From contig CACIJG010000001.1 of assembly GCA_902586885.1 (NCBI GenBank), positions 62,001 to 126,000 of the forward strand: 64,000 nucleotides of DNA. Reading direction: 5' to 3'. This document shows, one piece after another, positions 1 to 8,061 of this stretch (position 1 is its first letter; every line of letters starts with the position of its first letter). Under the pieces are notes generated by a model. It searched no databases, was not told the DNA's origin, and saw only the letters and a list, made by a program, of their open reading frames with translations. The position numbers were made by a program, and so were the translations under genes. Source of the DNA: an uncultured Alphaproteobacteria bacterium. Its GTDB lineage: Bacteria > Pseudomonadota > Alphaproteobacteria > Rhodobacterales > Rhodobacteraceae.

Positions 1-126
1 GAAATCGCTGTTTCTTCATTTAAGAATTACGCTGATGACGTAAGAAAAAGAAAATTTCCTGATAATGATCACAGTTATCAAATGTCTTCAGAGGAAGTTA
101 CAAAACTAAGATCATATTTAAAGTAA
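1..126 (+). CDS. panB: 3-methyl-2-oxobutanoate hydroxymethyltransferase, C-terminal end (partial)
   Basis: The window opens inside a reading frame of 41 codons ending in TAA at 124-126. The peptide has the PanB tail pattern: an alpha-helical segment with YADDVRKRKFP followed by DNDHSY, matching the family's usual ending of a dVr-x-g-x-FP-x-x-eHs type. PanB makes ketopantoate from 2-oxoisovalerate and methylene-tetrahydrofolate in pantothenate synthesis, in the cytoplasm. The catalytic barrel lies outside the window, so the assignment rests only on this short tail. It converges with the deacylase gene that ends at 144. Confidence 0.6.
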   Translation, partial: EIAVSSFKNYADDVRKRKFPDNDHSYQMSSEEVTKLRSYLK

Positions 127-143
127 ATTTCCGTGAATTTTTA

Positions 144-629
144 CTAAACAAAAGTCAAGAAGTTTACTTTTACTTTGAGAGACTCAAAAAATTTTGTTAA
201 TCCTAGGTAACTAATTGCTATTGTTTTATCATTTACTAATGGATGACAAAATATCTTTACTTCATTTTTTACTCTTTCATCAACAAAGAGGCTGACGTCT
301 CCTTCTACATTATTTATAAGGCTTAAAGGCGTTACAGAACCTGGACGTACTCCGAGCTTTTCAAAAAGTCTGTCAGGAGAACCAAAAGACACACGAGATG
401 AACCTATTTTTTTTTGCAGGTCTTTTAAGTCAACTTCTAGATCTTCTTGAACAACAATTAAAAAATTTTGTTTTTTCTTATCTCTTAGAAAAAGATTTTT
501 TATATGAAACCCTTTCATATTTTTTCGATTTCTTTTTGACTGAGAAACGGTCAAAAAAGGTTCGTGTTCGAACAATTCGTATTTGATATCTAATTTATTG
601 AGATACTGATATAAAGCTTCAGGTTGCAT
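144..629 (-). CDS. prdX: Prolyl-tRNA editing deacylase (ProX/YbaK family)
   Basis: This 161-residue protein is a free-standing editing domain of the YbaK/ProX superfamily. These enzymes hydrolyse wrongly charged tRNA(Pro), mostly Ala-tRNA(Pro), in the cytoplasm. The family signature GFHIKNLFLRDKK is at residues 40-52, with the conserved lysine at 44; a GSVTP loop at about 97-101 and a CHPL segment at about 128 follow, as expected for the substrate pocket. Length is normal for ProXp-ala. ATG start at 629. It is followed on the same strand by no clear operon partner: pncA lies 31 bases upstream of its start. Which mischarged tRNA is preferred (Ala or Cys) cannot be read from sequence alone, though the KNLFL form favours the Ala-type. 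Confidence 0.85.
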   Translation of the reverse strand: MQPEALYQYLNKLDIKYELFEHEPFLTVSQSKRNRKNMKGFHIKNLFLRDKKKQNFLIVVQEDLEVDLKDLQKKIGSSRVSFGSPDRLFEKLGVRPGSVTPLSLINNVEGDVSLFVDERVKNEVKIFCHPLVNDKTIAISYLGLTKFFESLKVKVNFLTFV

Positions 630-660
630 AGTAAGCTTTTATTTTGAACGTAAAAAAAAA

Positions 661-1284
661 TTAATTAACATAATTAGTAATCAGTTTAACATTGTTTTCT
701 AACATTGCTTTTTTTGCTTGAGTTTTTGAGGAGTTTAAATTGATTGCTTTGGTAAGAGGTTCAATAACAAAAACTTCATATCCTAACTCAATTCCATCCA
801 TTGCGGTATAAAAAACGCAAAAATCAAAAGCGAGTCCACAAATGTATAAATTCTGAATATTTTTAGATTTAAAATATCCATCTAATCCAGTTGATGTTTC
901 TCTGTCATTTTCAAAGAAAGCAGAGTAGCTATCAATATTTTTGTTAAGGCCCTTTCTTAATATAAGGCTTGATCTAGTAGTATCTAATTTGTCATGAATA
1001 GCTGCCCCAATAGTATTTTGAATACAGTGTTTAGGCCATAATATTTGATTGCCATAGGGAAATTCTATCATTGAGTATTCTTTTAATTTGTGATTAGAAG
1101 CAAAGCATTTGTGGTCTTTAGGGTGCCAATCCTGAGTAATTACAATATTATCAAAATCTGATTGAAAATTATTTATTGGCTCAACAATCTGATCCCCGTT
1201 CGTAACTTCCAGTGCTCCACCTGGGCAGAAATCATTTTGAACGTCAATAATTAATAAAGATGCGTTATTTATTTTATTTTTCAT
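661..1284 (-). CDS. pncA: Nicotinamidase
   Basis: Nicotinamidase converts nicotinamide to nicotinate for NAD salvage. The isochorismatase-fold triad is visible: Asp14 in IIDVQNDF, Lys111 in LRKG and the nucleophile Cys156 in FDFCVFY. Metal ligands are Asp52 and His54 in QDWHPKDH, plus His86 in WPKHC. Length (207) fits PncA. The frame also opens with a TTG one codon upstream, but the ATG at 1284 is preferred; no strong Shine-Dalgarno is seen. Only six bases separate it from the upstream IalB-like gene, suggesting co-transcription. A nicotinamide-releasing sirtuin is encoded divergently just beyond, so this enzyme could recycle its product; that link is inference. Confidence 0.93.
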   Translation of the reverse strand: MKNKINNASLLIIDVQNDFCPGGALEVTNGDQIVEPINNFQSDFDNIVITQDWHPKDHKCFASNHKLKEYSMIEFPYGNQILWPKHCIQNTIGAAIHDKLDTTRSSLILRKGLNKNIDSYSAFFENDRETSTGLDGYFKSKNIQNLYICGLAFDFCVFYTAMDGIELGYEVFVIEPLTKAINLNSSKTQAKKAMLENNVKLITNYVN

Positions 1285-1290
1285 CAAAAA

Positions 1291-1827
1291 TTAAATGCAA
1301 TTCGAAGATAAATATCTCAAAGATTTAGTGAAACCAATTAAACTAAATTCATCAATCAAAGTAGAGTTGTCTGCAGCAATAAATACAGCTGTAATTTTTG
1401 TTCCAGATATCAACAGGTTAACGTCATTGTTTGAAATAGAGAATATCCCAGCATTTTTAAAATTAATTGAAGTTTCAGATCCTAGTACTCTAAGAGGTAT
1501 TTCTTTTTTATTGTCGATACGGAGAATCCCATTCCCATTTTTTTGCAAAGGAAAGTCAGAAAAATATGACATTGAATATAAGTTTTTTGATCTATCATAC
1601 AAAAAATATAGAAAAACATTATCTCGGTTTCTTCCTATGATCTCATTTGCATTAACTAAGGATTTTGTTGTTTTTGCATTCGAACCTAGAAAACAAGACC
1701 CATTGTTTGAAGCAAAAACAGACCAGTCTCGGTAGGATTTTTTTGGCAGAAATTCCTCTCCTACTAAAATAGAAGAAAAAAATAAAAAAGGTAATAACGT
1801 AAATATTAATTTAAAAGTTTTTTTCAT
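1291..1827 (-). CDS. Invasion-associated locus B (IalB)-like periplasmic protein
   Basis: This 178-residue protein starts with a basic segment and hydrophobic core typical of a Sec signal peptide (about residues 1-23, ending before GEEF). The mature part has the IalB-family layout: DWSVF near the start, a cysteine in NGSCFLGS, a basic G-R-x-R-D segment, central beta-rich stretches, and a final FSLIGFTKSLRYLSSNC block with a near-terminal cysteine. The two cysteines probably form a disulfide. Members are common in alphaproteobacteria, exported, and mostly without a known activity despite the name, which comes from Bartonella. Here there is no pathogenic context. It probably shares a transcript with pncA and is divergent from the sirtuin gene. 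Confidence 0.65.
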   Translation of the reverse strand: MKKTFKLIFTLLPFLFFSSILVGEEFLPKKSYRDWSVFASNNGSCFLGSNAKTTKSLVNANEIIGRNRDNVFLYFLYDRSKNLYSMSYFSDFPLQKNGNGILRIDNKKEIPLRVLGSETSINFKNAGIFSISNNDVNLLISGTKITAVFIAADNSTLIDEFSLIGFTKSLRYLSSNCI

Positions 1828-1891
1828 TTGATCGCTTATATCTTATCCTGATAACTTAATTTATATTGCATTATAGAAATAAAAAGAATAA

Positions 1892-2659
1892 ATGGAAATA
1901 CTATATATTACTGGTGCAGGGGTAAGCGCAGAGAGCGGTATCCCTACATTCCGCGGTAAGGATGGGTTCTGGACTGTCGGAAGTAAAAATTATACACCTC
2001 AAGAAATGGCTACTAGAGCAATGTATAAAAATGAGCCAGCACAATTTTTGTTATGGTATTTTAAAAGATTCGCCAAATATAGAAATGCAAAACCTAACTC
2101 AGTTCATAAATGGCTTTCTACAAAGAATTTAATTACCCAAAATATTGATGGTTTGGATGGCAAAGCAGGTAATAAAACATATATACCGATACACGGAAGA
2201 TTAGACAAGGTCACTAAATTTGTTGAAGAGGGAGTGATAACACCAGAAATAGACGCACCATGGGGTGAGATTGAAGGTTTGGGTTTTGATCACGAAGAGC
2301 ATACTAAAGATGAAGATTCTTTAGTAGAAGCACTCTTAAGTTTTTTTAAAATTAAAAAACAAAGTGATGGTAAATACTTTCCGCAAAGAAATATTTCTTT
2401 GAAGCCCTTTGTACTCCTCTTTGATGAGTTCTATACTGATCTTTATCGTATTAATGAGGCTCAGAGAAGAATGCTTCTCGCAGAGAAAATGGTATTTATG
2501 GGCACATCTTTTAGTGTTAACGTTACTTCAATGGCCTTAGAAGTTGCAATTTCAAAGGGCATTTCAATAGAAATTGTCGACCCTAAACCGATTGAAATTA
2601 GTTATAAAAATGCTAGTTACTTTAAAATGTCAGCTGTTGAATATATTGAAAAAAATTAA
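1892..2659 (+). CDS. Sirtuin-family NAD-dependent deacylase lacking the zinc module
   Basis: The Rossmann NAD-binding core of a SIR2 protein is clear: GAGVSAESGIPTFRG at residues 8-22, TQNIDGLD at 82-89, the catalytic histidine 101 in PIHGRLD, KPFVLLFDE at about 167-175 and MGTSFSVN at about 202. NAD-dependent lysine deacylation in the cytoplasm is the family role. Oddly, the 255 residues contain no cysteine at all, so the CxxC...CxxC zinc site between His101 and the LFDE segment is missing; that stretch is instead acidic with DHEEH at about 130. The substrate specificity is unknown. The ATG at 1892 immediately precedes the fold. Its end overlaps the end of msrQ by 30 bases, tail to tail. Confidence 0.85.
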   Translation: MEILYITGAGVSAESGIPTFRGKDGFWTVGSKNYTPQEMATRAMYKNEPAQFLLWYFKRFAKYRNAKPNSVHKWLSTKNLITQNIDGLDGKAGNKTYIPIHGRLDKVTKFVEEGVITPEIDAPWGEIEGLGFDHEEHTKDEDSLVEALLSFFKIKKQSDGKYFPQRNISLKPFVLLFDEFYTDLYRINEAQRRMLLAEKMVFMGTSFSVNVTSMALEVAISKGISIEIVDPKPIEISYKNASYFKMSAVEYIEKN

Positions 2660-3247
2660 ACGATATTTTTTATATTTTATTCTAAGTAAAAGAATTATCA
2701 TTGTAGCTAATGTGTATGTCAAAAGTTCAATAGTCCATGTTTTAGATAGCAAGATGAAGTGAATTATTGAGAGCGATAAAGCAATAAATACTAACTTATG
2801 AAGTCTCTTCCATGTTTTGGGTGACAATCGTTTGACTGCTTTGTCTGAAGAAGTGACTGCTAGGGGTACCAAGAGCATAAAAGAAATAAATCCTGCTATG
2901 ATGTAATATCTTTTTTTTAAGTCGGAGACTAATAAATCCAAAGATAAACCTATATCGAATATCAAATAGATTAATATATGAGAAAAAACATAATAAAATG
3001 TAACTAAACCAAAGCAACGTCTATACTTTATTAAATTAACTTTAAATATTTTTAAGAGTGGTGTGATGCTCAAAGTTAAAATCAGAAAGATAAGCGCCAA
3101 CTCTCCATATTTATGCTCTAAGAATTTTACTGGGTCTGGTCCAAGCCTATTCTTGAGGCCTAAATAGAAATAAACTGGTATTGGGGTAAGTAGAATGATA
3201 TATAGGCCCAAGATTCTATAATTTTTTATCGATCTAGAAAAAATCAT
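2630..3247 (-). CDS. msrQ: Heme-binding membrane subunit MsrQ of the methionine sulfoxide reductase system
   Basis: MsrQ (YedZ) passes electrons across the inner membrane to MsrP, which repairs oxidised methionine in periplasmic proteins. The 205-residue protein has about six hydrophobic segments of the ferric-reductase-like fold. Family marks include LGPDPVKFLEHKYGELAL near residues 35-52, a YRRCFGL turn, a heme-ligand-type histidine in YYVFSHILIY, and KTWKRLHKLVF with another histidine. The gene follows msrP by nine bases on the same strand, the standard msrPQ operon order. Its 3' end overlaps the convergent sirtuin gene by 30 bases, an unusually tight join. Confidence 0.93.
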   Translation of the reverse strand: MIFSRSIKNYRILGLYIILLTPIPVYFYLGLKNRLGPDPVKFLEHKYGELALIFLILTLSITPLLKIFKVNLIKYRRCFGLVTFYYVFSHILIYLIFDIGLSLDLLVSDLKKRYYIIAGFISFMLLVPLAVTSSDKAVKRLSPKTWKRLHKLVFIALSLSIIHFILLSKTWTIELLTYTLATMIILLLRIKYKKYRLIFFNIFNS

Positions 3248-3256
3248 GTTTAACTA

Positions 3257-4159
3257 TCAATAATGTTTTTTTAAATCCATACCTTTATATAAGTGTCCGA
3301 CTTCTTTCTCATATCCATTAAACATTTCTGTTTTTCTACGTTGACCAAATAAACCCTCTCCTATAACTCTTTCAGTTGCCTGAGACCATCTTGGATGATC
3401 TACATTTGGGTTTACATTAGAGAAAAAACCGTATTCTCTTGGATTCGCTGCGCTCCATGTAGTTTTTGGTTGTTCTGAGGTGAAAGAAATTTTCACAATT
3501 GACTTAATTGATTTGAAGCCATATTTCCATGGAACCACTAGTCTTAAAGGGGCTCCGTTTTGATTTGGCAACTCTTTTCCATAAAGACCTGTTGCTAGAA
3601 AAGTTAAAGGGTTCATAGCTTCCTCTATTGTCAAACCTTCTACGTAGGGCCAGTCAAGTATCTTATATCTCTGACCACGCATTTCGTCAGGTCTATACAA
3701 GGTTTCGAAGGCAACATATCGAGCTTCATTTTTTGGGTCCATTTGATCTATCAGTTTTTTTAATGGAAAGCCAATCCATGGTATAACCATAGACCAGCCT
3801 TCTACACATCTAAGACGATAAATTCTTTCTTCCAATTGCTTGTTATTAAGAATTTTTTCTAAGTCGAATATGCCTTTTTTATTCGTCAATCCATCAACCT
3901 CAAGTTGCCAGGGTATAGTTGTAAGCTTCTTTGAGTACTTCGCGGGATCTGTTTTTGAAGTCCCAAATTCGTAAAAGTTATTGTAATTAGTAATTTCCTG
4001 GAGAGAGTTTGGACTCAGCTGAGAAATAGAGGCTTCTGCTTCATTTTGAGTCAATCCGGATGCAATCATAGATGAAAAGACTGCAGAGCCAGCAATGAAA
4101 TTGCGTCTGTTAATATAATAATTCTCTGGTGTGATATCACTATACTTAAGTTTTTTCAA
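3257..4159 (-). CDS. msrP: Periplasmic methionine sulfoxide reductase catalytic subunit MsrP
   Basis: MsrP (YedY) is a molybdopterin enzyme that reduces methionine sulfoxide in exported proteins. A twin-arginine signal is visible as NRRNFIAG at residues 17-24, so it is exported folded with its cofactor. The molybdenum-ligand cysteine is Cys118 in [18 protein letters not shown], the hallmark of the family. Further conserved blocks include [17 protein letters not shown] and [14 protein letters not shown], and the sequence ends with the usual HLYKGMD. Length (300) is normal. First gene of the msrPQ pair. Molybdenum cofactor genes moeA and moaC lie elsewhere in this window, consistent with cofactor supply. 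Confidence 0.96.
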   Translation of the reverse strand: MKKLKYSDITPENYYINRRNFIAGSAVFSSMIASGLTQNEAEASISQLSPNSLQEITNYNNFYEFGTSKTDPAKYSKKLTTIPWQLEVDGLTNKKGIFDLEKILNNKQLEERIYRLRCVEGWSMVIPWIGFPLKKLIDQMDPKNEARYVAFETLYRPDEMRGQRYKILDWPYVEGLTIEEAMNPLTFLATGLYGKELPNQNGAPLRLVVPWKYGFKSIKSIVKISFTSEQPKTTWSAANPREYGFFSNVNPNVDHPRWSQATERVIGEGLFGQRRKTEMFNGYEKEVGHLYKGMDLKKHY

Positions 4160-4238
4160 CCGTATGTTCCTGAGTTATTGACTTATGCCTTACTAATGTT
4201 AGTTCTATATTTACATAAGGCAATATTTAAACAGAATA

Positions 4239-5066
4239 ATGATGTTAGGATTTTACAAGTTCTTAATATGGTTTTTCACAATAGTTAGCTTGATAGCGCT
4301 GATTTACGGCGTTTTAGAGGCTAATATAACATACATGGTTATATTCATTGCTTCTTTGATAATATCGGTCATTTTTCATAGGCTTGATGAAATTTCTTCA
4401 GTAGAGAATAATAACAAAAGTGAAATTAAGGACTTTAGCGTTGAAAGAATTGACCAGCAGAATGAAGAAATTTTAGCGGCAACAGAATGTCTCAGACAAG
4501 AACAAACAAAACTTTTGGCTGACCTTAAATCAAGAGTTTATGCGAACCAAGATTTTTCAAACTTGAAACAAATAAAATCTGAAATTATCAAAGACTTTAT
4601 AAATACCTTAACCATTAAATATGAGCTAACAACAAAACAAGAGTTGAAAGACTTGCTTTCAGCTCTTTTTAATGACTTGGAAAGTAAAAATATAGACTTT
4701 CTTTTTGACCCAAAATTTTTTCCCAAAGAGTCAAAGAGTTATATTGATTGGATAAAAAGGTCTCTTGTTCTTTTGGGTTGGCATATTCTTAAAGTTGACT
4801 ATCCGTTGGAAAATTTCTTTTCGGGTGTTGTTGAGAGGAGTGGGTTAATTGTAGGTCTAACTATTTCAACAGAGCTTAGTTTAGATAAAGAAAGCTTGAA
4901 GCAACACGAGCATTATATCGACACAGGTTCGATTGACTTTTCTGTTTTTGTAACTCCCCTGCTAAAGAAAGATATAGTAGAATTTCTCACTTCAAAGAAC
5001 AAAATTGTCATTTTAGAACATAAAGATTTAATCAATTTGCCCTCAAAACTTAAAGGACTTTTATAA
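4239..5066 (+). CDS. Uncharacterised membrane protein with coiled coil and cytoplasmic C-terminal domain
   Basis: I do not recognise this 275-residue protein. Two hydrophobic segments (about residues 4-24 and 28-46) form a membrane hairpin. A charged, glutamate- and lysine-rich stretch at about 50-150 looks helical and partly coiled coil. The last 110 residues look like an alpha/beta domain with segments RSLVLLGWHILKVD, GLIVGLTIS, IDFSVFVTP and KIVILEHKDLINL. The order of these strands faintly resembles Mrr/PD-(D/E)xK-like domains (the closing strand recalls their 'gIvLIdg-x-x-L' element), but no catalytic D...ExK is evident, so this is a weak inference. It precedes a 76-residue ORF by 55 bases. 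Confidence 0.7.
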   Translation: MMLGFYKFLIWFFTIVSLIALIYGVLEANITYMVIFIASLIISVIFHRLDEISSVENNNKSEIKDFSVERIDQQNEEILAATECLRQEQTKLLADLKSRVYANQDFSNLKQIKSEIIKDFINTLTIKYELTTKQELKDLLSALFNDLESKNIDFLFDPKFFPKESKSYIDWIKRSLVLLGWHILKVDYPLENFFSGVVERSGLIVGLTISTELSLDKESLKQHEHYIDTGSIDFSVFVTPLLKKDIVEFLTSKNKIVILEHKDLINLPSKLKGLL

Positions 5067-5121
5067 AATTTAATAATTGGTCCGATACTTGCATTTTATT
5101 AAATTTTTATGAGGGAAAACA

Positions 5122-5352
5122 ATGTTAGACGAAGAAGTCAATGAAACGGCCATTAAAGCAAAAGCTATTGCTGAAATAGTAGAAATAGCTATCCAAAATT
5201 TGGCAGCAGTAGATTTAACACGTGAAGAGGCTTTAGCGGGCATATTGAGTCAGATTGCTATTCAAGTAGAAAGTCAGGACCTTAAATTCGCCTTGGACTT
5301 AAACAAGAAATATAGAAAAGCCTTCAAAGAAACGAAAAAAATAGAAAATTAG
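5122..5352 (+). CDS. Small uncharacterised helical protein
   Basis: A 76-residue protein of unknown function, predicted by eye to be almost entirely alpha-helical, acidic in its first half and lysine-rich at the end. A Shine-Dalgarno-like GAGGGA lies about seven bases before the ATG, which supports real translation. It has no cysteine, membrane segment or recognisable motif. It lies 50 bases upstream of ccmF, where a ccmE gene is common in alphaproteobacteria, but its sequence does not resemble the heme chaperone CcmE, which has a membrane anchor and a heme-binding histidine. Confidence 0.6.
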   Translation: MLDEEVNETAIKAKAIAEIVEIAIQNLAAVDLTREEALAGILSQIAIQVESQDLKFALDLNKKYRKAFKETKKIEN

Positions 5353-5402
5353 AAAACTTTCAGTTGCTTTTTTGTTAATAAGATTTATTTGAAATCATAT
5401 TA

Positions 5403-7337
5403 ATGGAAGCTGAACTTGGACATTTTTTTTGTATTTCTGCGCTTTGTCTCTCTCTTCTTCTTTTTTTGAGACATAGCATCCCAGGCTTTACAGGTACTTA
5501 TTTTGAAGACGTAACGAAATTTATGCCTTCACTTATTTTTATCTTTATAGGTATTTCATTTTTCTCTCTCTCGTTGACTTTCGTAAATTCCGATTTCAGT
5601 GTCAAGTTGGTGGCAAACAATTCTCACACTCTAAAACCACTAATTTATAAAGTTTCTGGTGCTTGGGGTAATCACGAGGGCTCAATGTTGTTATGGGTAT
5701 GGATCTTGGCTCTTTATTTATTGTTGTTTCAAGTTTTTTCAAAAAAATTACCGAGTGAATTAGTAAACAAAACTATTTTTATTCAACTTTCTGTAATTTC
5801 TCTCTTTTTACTATATTTAGTACTCGTATCTAATCCTTTTGAGCGCTTGGACAATCCACCTGCTGAAGGGGAGGGGCTCAATCCAATTCTACAAGATATT
5901 TTGTTGGCATTCCACCCGCCAACTCTCTATCTGGGTTATCTTGGATTATCAATCCCCTTTTCTATAGCTTTGGGCTTTTTACTTTCAAATGATAAAAATG
6001 TTGATTTAGCGAAAGTAATCAGATCTTGGGCGCTACTTTCGTTTTTCTTCCTCTCAGTAGGAATTTTGTTAGGAAGTATATGGGCTTATTATGAGTTGGG
6101 TTGGGGGGGATGGTGGTTTTGGGATCCTGTAGAAAACGCTTCGCTTTTGCCATGGCTTCTAACTTTGGCACTTATTCATTCTCTTTTGGTTTTGGAACGT
6201 AGAGGTCATTTGATTAGTTGGGTTTTATTGCTATCGATTATGGCTTTCTCTTTTTCTCTAATTGGAACTTTTATCGTAAGGTCAGGACTTCTTACTTCAG
6301 TACATGCATTCGCTAATGACCCATCAAGAGGACTGTTTATTTTGCTACTAATATTCTTAGCTATCGGCTTGGGTTTATCCATTTTTATGGTGAGAAAACC
6401 AATAGTTTTAAACCAAACAAAATTTAATTTGTTTAGCAAGGAATTTTGGATTTTATTAAATAATGTTATTCTTCTAGTTATAACATCAATTGTTTTTTTA
6501 GGAACGATATGGCCTTTCTTGGTTGAAGCTTTTTCTGGAGACCAAGTTTCAGTTGGTAAGCCTTTTTATGATTTGTCTTTAACCCCTTTTGTCATCATAT
6601 TTGCTTTTCTTTTGCCTATAGCCTCTAGCCTTAAATGGAATGGGAAAAAGGTAAGTAACCTACCATATTTTATTTCTCTTTTTGTCATTTGTTTAATCTG
6701 CACGCTAACTTTTTTACTCTGGGGATCAATCTCTTTACTAACCTTTTTAGGAATTTTTCTATCGTTATGGGTAGTATTAAGTAGTGTGTGGGAAATCTGT
6801 AAGCTACTAAGTAAACGTACTCGTGAGGGCTTTGATTTTTTTAAAACTGTCAAAATGAATAGAATTTTAGTTGGTAAGTCGTTAGCTCACGCAGGTTTTG
6901 GTGCGCTTATGTTTGGAGCTACAGCTGTTTCAACTTGGGAAACAGAGGATGTCAGATATATGAAAATTGGAGAAGAATTTAAAATCAGCGGATATACAAT
7001 TTTGTTTAAAGAAATAGAATTTCAATCACAAAGTAATTTCAAAAAAGTGGTTGGTGAATTTAATATAACAAAAGGAAACAGGCTTGTAGGAAATCTATAC
7101 CCAGAAAAACGTTTTTATATATCAAGACAAGAGGTGACCACGGAAGCTTCTATAAAACCAAACTTTTTTGATGACGTCTATATAGTTTTAGGAAATAAAC
7201 TTAACAGTGATGAGTGGGTTGTAAGAGTTTACGTAAAACCCTTTATCTCTTTTATTTGGCTAGGGGTAATATTAATTTCGTTGGGTTCTATAATGAACTT
7301 GACAAGTAATAGAGGAAAGCTAAAACACGCTAATTAG
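5403..7337 (+). CDS. ccmF: Cytochrome c-type biogenesis heme lyase subunit CcmF
   Basis: CcmF is the large membrane component of the system I heme lyase that attaches heme to apocytochromes c on the periplasmic side. The 644-residue protein is very hydrophobic with many membrane segments. It contains the tryptophan-rich heme-handling WWD motif GWGGWWFWDPVENASLLPWL at about residues 230-249. AWGNHEGSMLLWVW occurs near residue 80, and AFHPPTLYLGYLG near 170. Length is normal. The ATG at 5403 gives the usual acidic N-terminus (MEAELGHF). It is followed after 22 bases by ccmH, so the two probably form an operon; ccmE and ccmI are not here. Confidence 0.97.
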   Translation: MEAELGHFFCISALCLSLLLFLRHSIPGFTGTYFEDVTKFMPSLIFIFIGISFFSLSLTFVNSDFSVKLVANNSHTLKPLIYKVSGAWGNHEGSMLLWVWILALYLLLFQVFSKKLPSELVNKTIFIQLSVISLFLLYLVLVSNPFERLDNPPAEGEGLNPILQDILLAFHPPTLYLGYLGLSIPFSIALGFLLSNDKNVDLAKVIRSWALLSFFFLSVGILLGSIWAYYELGWGGWWFWDPVENASLLPWLLTLALIHSLLVLERRGHLISWVLLLSIMAFSFSLIGTFIVRSGLLTSVHAFANDPSRGLFILLLIFLAIGLGLSIFMVRKPIVLNQTKFNLFSKEFWILLNNVILLVITSIVFLGTIWPFLVEAFSGDQVSVGKPFYDLSLTPFVIIFAFLLPIASSLKWNGKKVSNLPYFISLFVICLICTLTFLLWGSISLLTFLGIFLSLWVVLSSVWEICKLLSKRTREGFDFFKTVKMNRILVGKSLAHAGFGALMFGATAVSTWETEDVRYMKIGEEFKISGYTILFKEIEFQSQSNFKKVVGEFNITKGNRLVGNLYPEKRFYISRQEVTTEASIKPNFFDDVYIVLGNKLNSDEWVVRVYVKPFISFIWLGVILISLGSIMNLTSNRGKLKHAN

Positions 7338-7359
7338 ATTACTGTGATGGACACACAAA

Positions 7360-7755
7360 TTGAAAATATTTTTCTTATTATTATTTGTAATATTTACTAA
7401 TTTTGAAGCTTTTGCGGTTGAGCCAAATGAGAAATTAGATAATGAAGGTTTAGAAAGAAGAGCTAGATTAATTTCTTCAGAGTTGAGGTGCCTAGTTTGT
7501 CAAAATGAAAATATCGATAGTTCAAGCTCTGAATTTGCAACTGACCTACGAATTTTTGTAAGAAAAAAATTACAAGAAGGTTTAACGGATTCAGAAATCA
7601 AATCGTATTTGGTGTCTAAATATGGTGACTTTATAATCCTCAGGCCACCTTTTAAAGAATACAATATTATATTATATCTTATAGGCCCGTTGTTGTTTAT
7701 TATCGGTGTTTTAACGTTGTTTTTACTTTTTGTTTCAAAAAAAAGGGGAAACTAA
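7360..7755 (+). CDS. ccmH: Cytochrome c-type biogenesis thiol oxidoreductase CcmH
   Basis: CcmH keeps the haem-binding cysteines of apocytochromes reduced for ligation by CcmF. The 131-residue protein has a signal peptide or anchor (residues 1-20), the redox motif LRCLVCQN with Cys44 and Cys47, the IDSSSSEFA segment that follows it in this family, a YGDFIILRPP block, and a C-terminal membrane helix at about 101-123. The start is TTG at 7360; an ATG at 7347 is in another frame. It corresponds to the short alphaproteobacterial CcmH/Ccl2 form rather than the E. coli fusion that carries TPR repeats. Confidence 0.94.
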   Translation: MKIFFLLLFVIFTNFEAFAVEPNEKLDNEGLERRARLISSELRCLVCQNENIDSSSSEFATDLRIFVRKKLQEGLTDSEIKSYLVSKYGDFIILRPPFKEYNIILYLIGPLLFIIGVLTLFLLFVSKKRGN

Positions 7756-7758
7756 TAC

Positions 7759-8061
7759 ATGAAAGATAAAACTTCTAAAGTTAACAAAGGCAATTTATCC
7801 TTCGATAAAAAAGGTTTAATTTTCGAAGCGTACAATATAAAAGGCATTGATACAAAATCATGTAAGACAATATTTTTCGACTGGGCAATAGATCTTGAAA
7901 TGGAAGCAGATCAAAAGCATGCAATAGCCCAGCTTTTGGGCGAATATGGCTCTAAATATCCATCTCATCCCATGACAATCTTGCTTTTATCAGGCTTAAA
8001 GACACTTGAAGAAAAAGGGAGGAGGAAAAGAAGAAAAAAGCCTTCTTCGATTACCTTGTGA
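7759..8061 (+). CDS. Small conserved-looking hypothetical protein
   Basis: A 100-residue soluble protein, function unknown. Its middle contains KTIFFDWAIDLEMEADQKHA and YPSHPMTILLLSGLK, a pattern I associate with short alphaproteobacterial proteins of unknown role, and it ends in a basic arginine/lysine cluster (GRRKRRKKPS) that could bind nucleic acid. It starts four bases after ccmH, so it is probably co-transcribed with ccmFH. Its final 11 bases overlap the end of yaaA on the opposite strand. Confidence 0.65.
   Translation: MKDKTSKVNKGNLSFDKKGLIFEAYNIKGIDTKSCKTIFFDWAIDLEMEADQKHAIAQLLGEYGSKYPSHPMTILLLSGLKTLEEKGRRKRRKKPSSITL

Noticed and set aside
1295-1735. 146-codon open frame on the plus strand opposite the IalB-like gene
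   Set aside because: It is a mirror of a well-supported exported protein, has no family resemblance and no Shine-Dalgarno.
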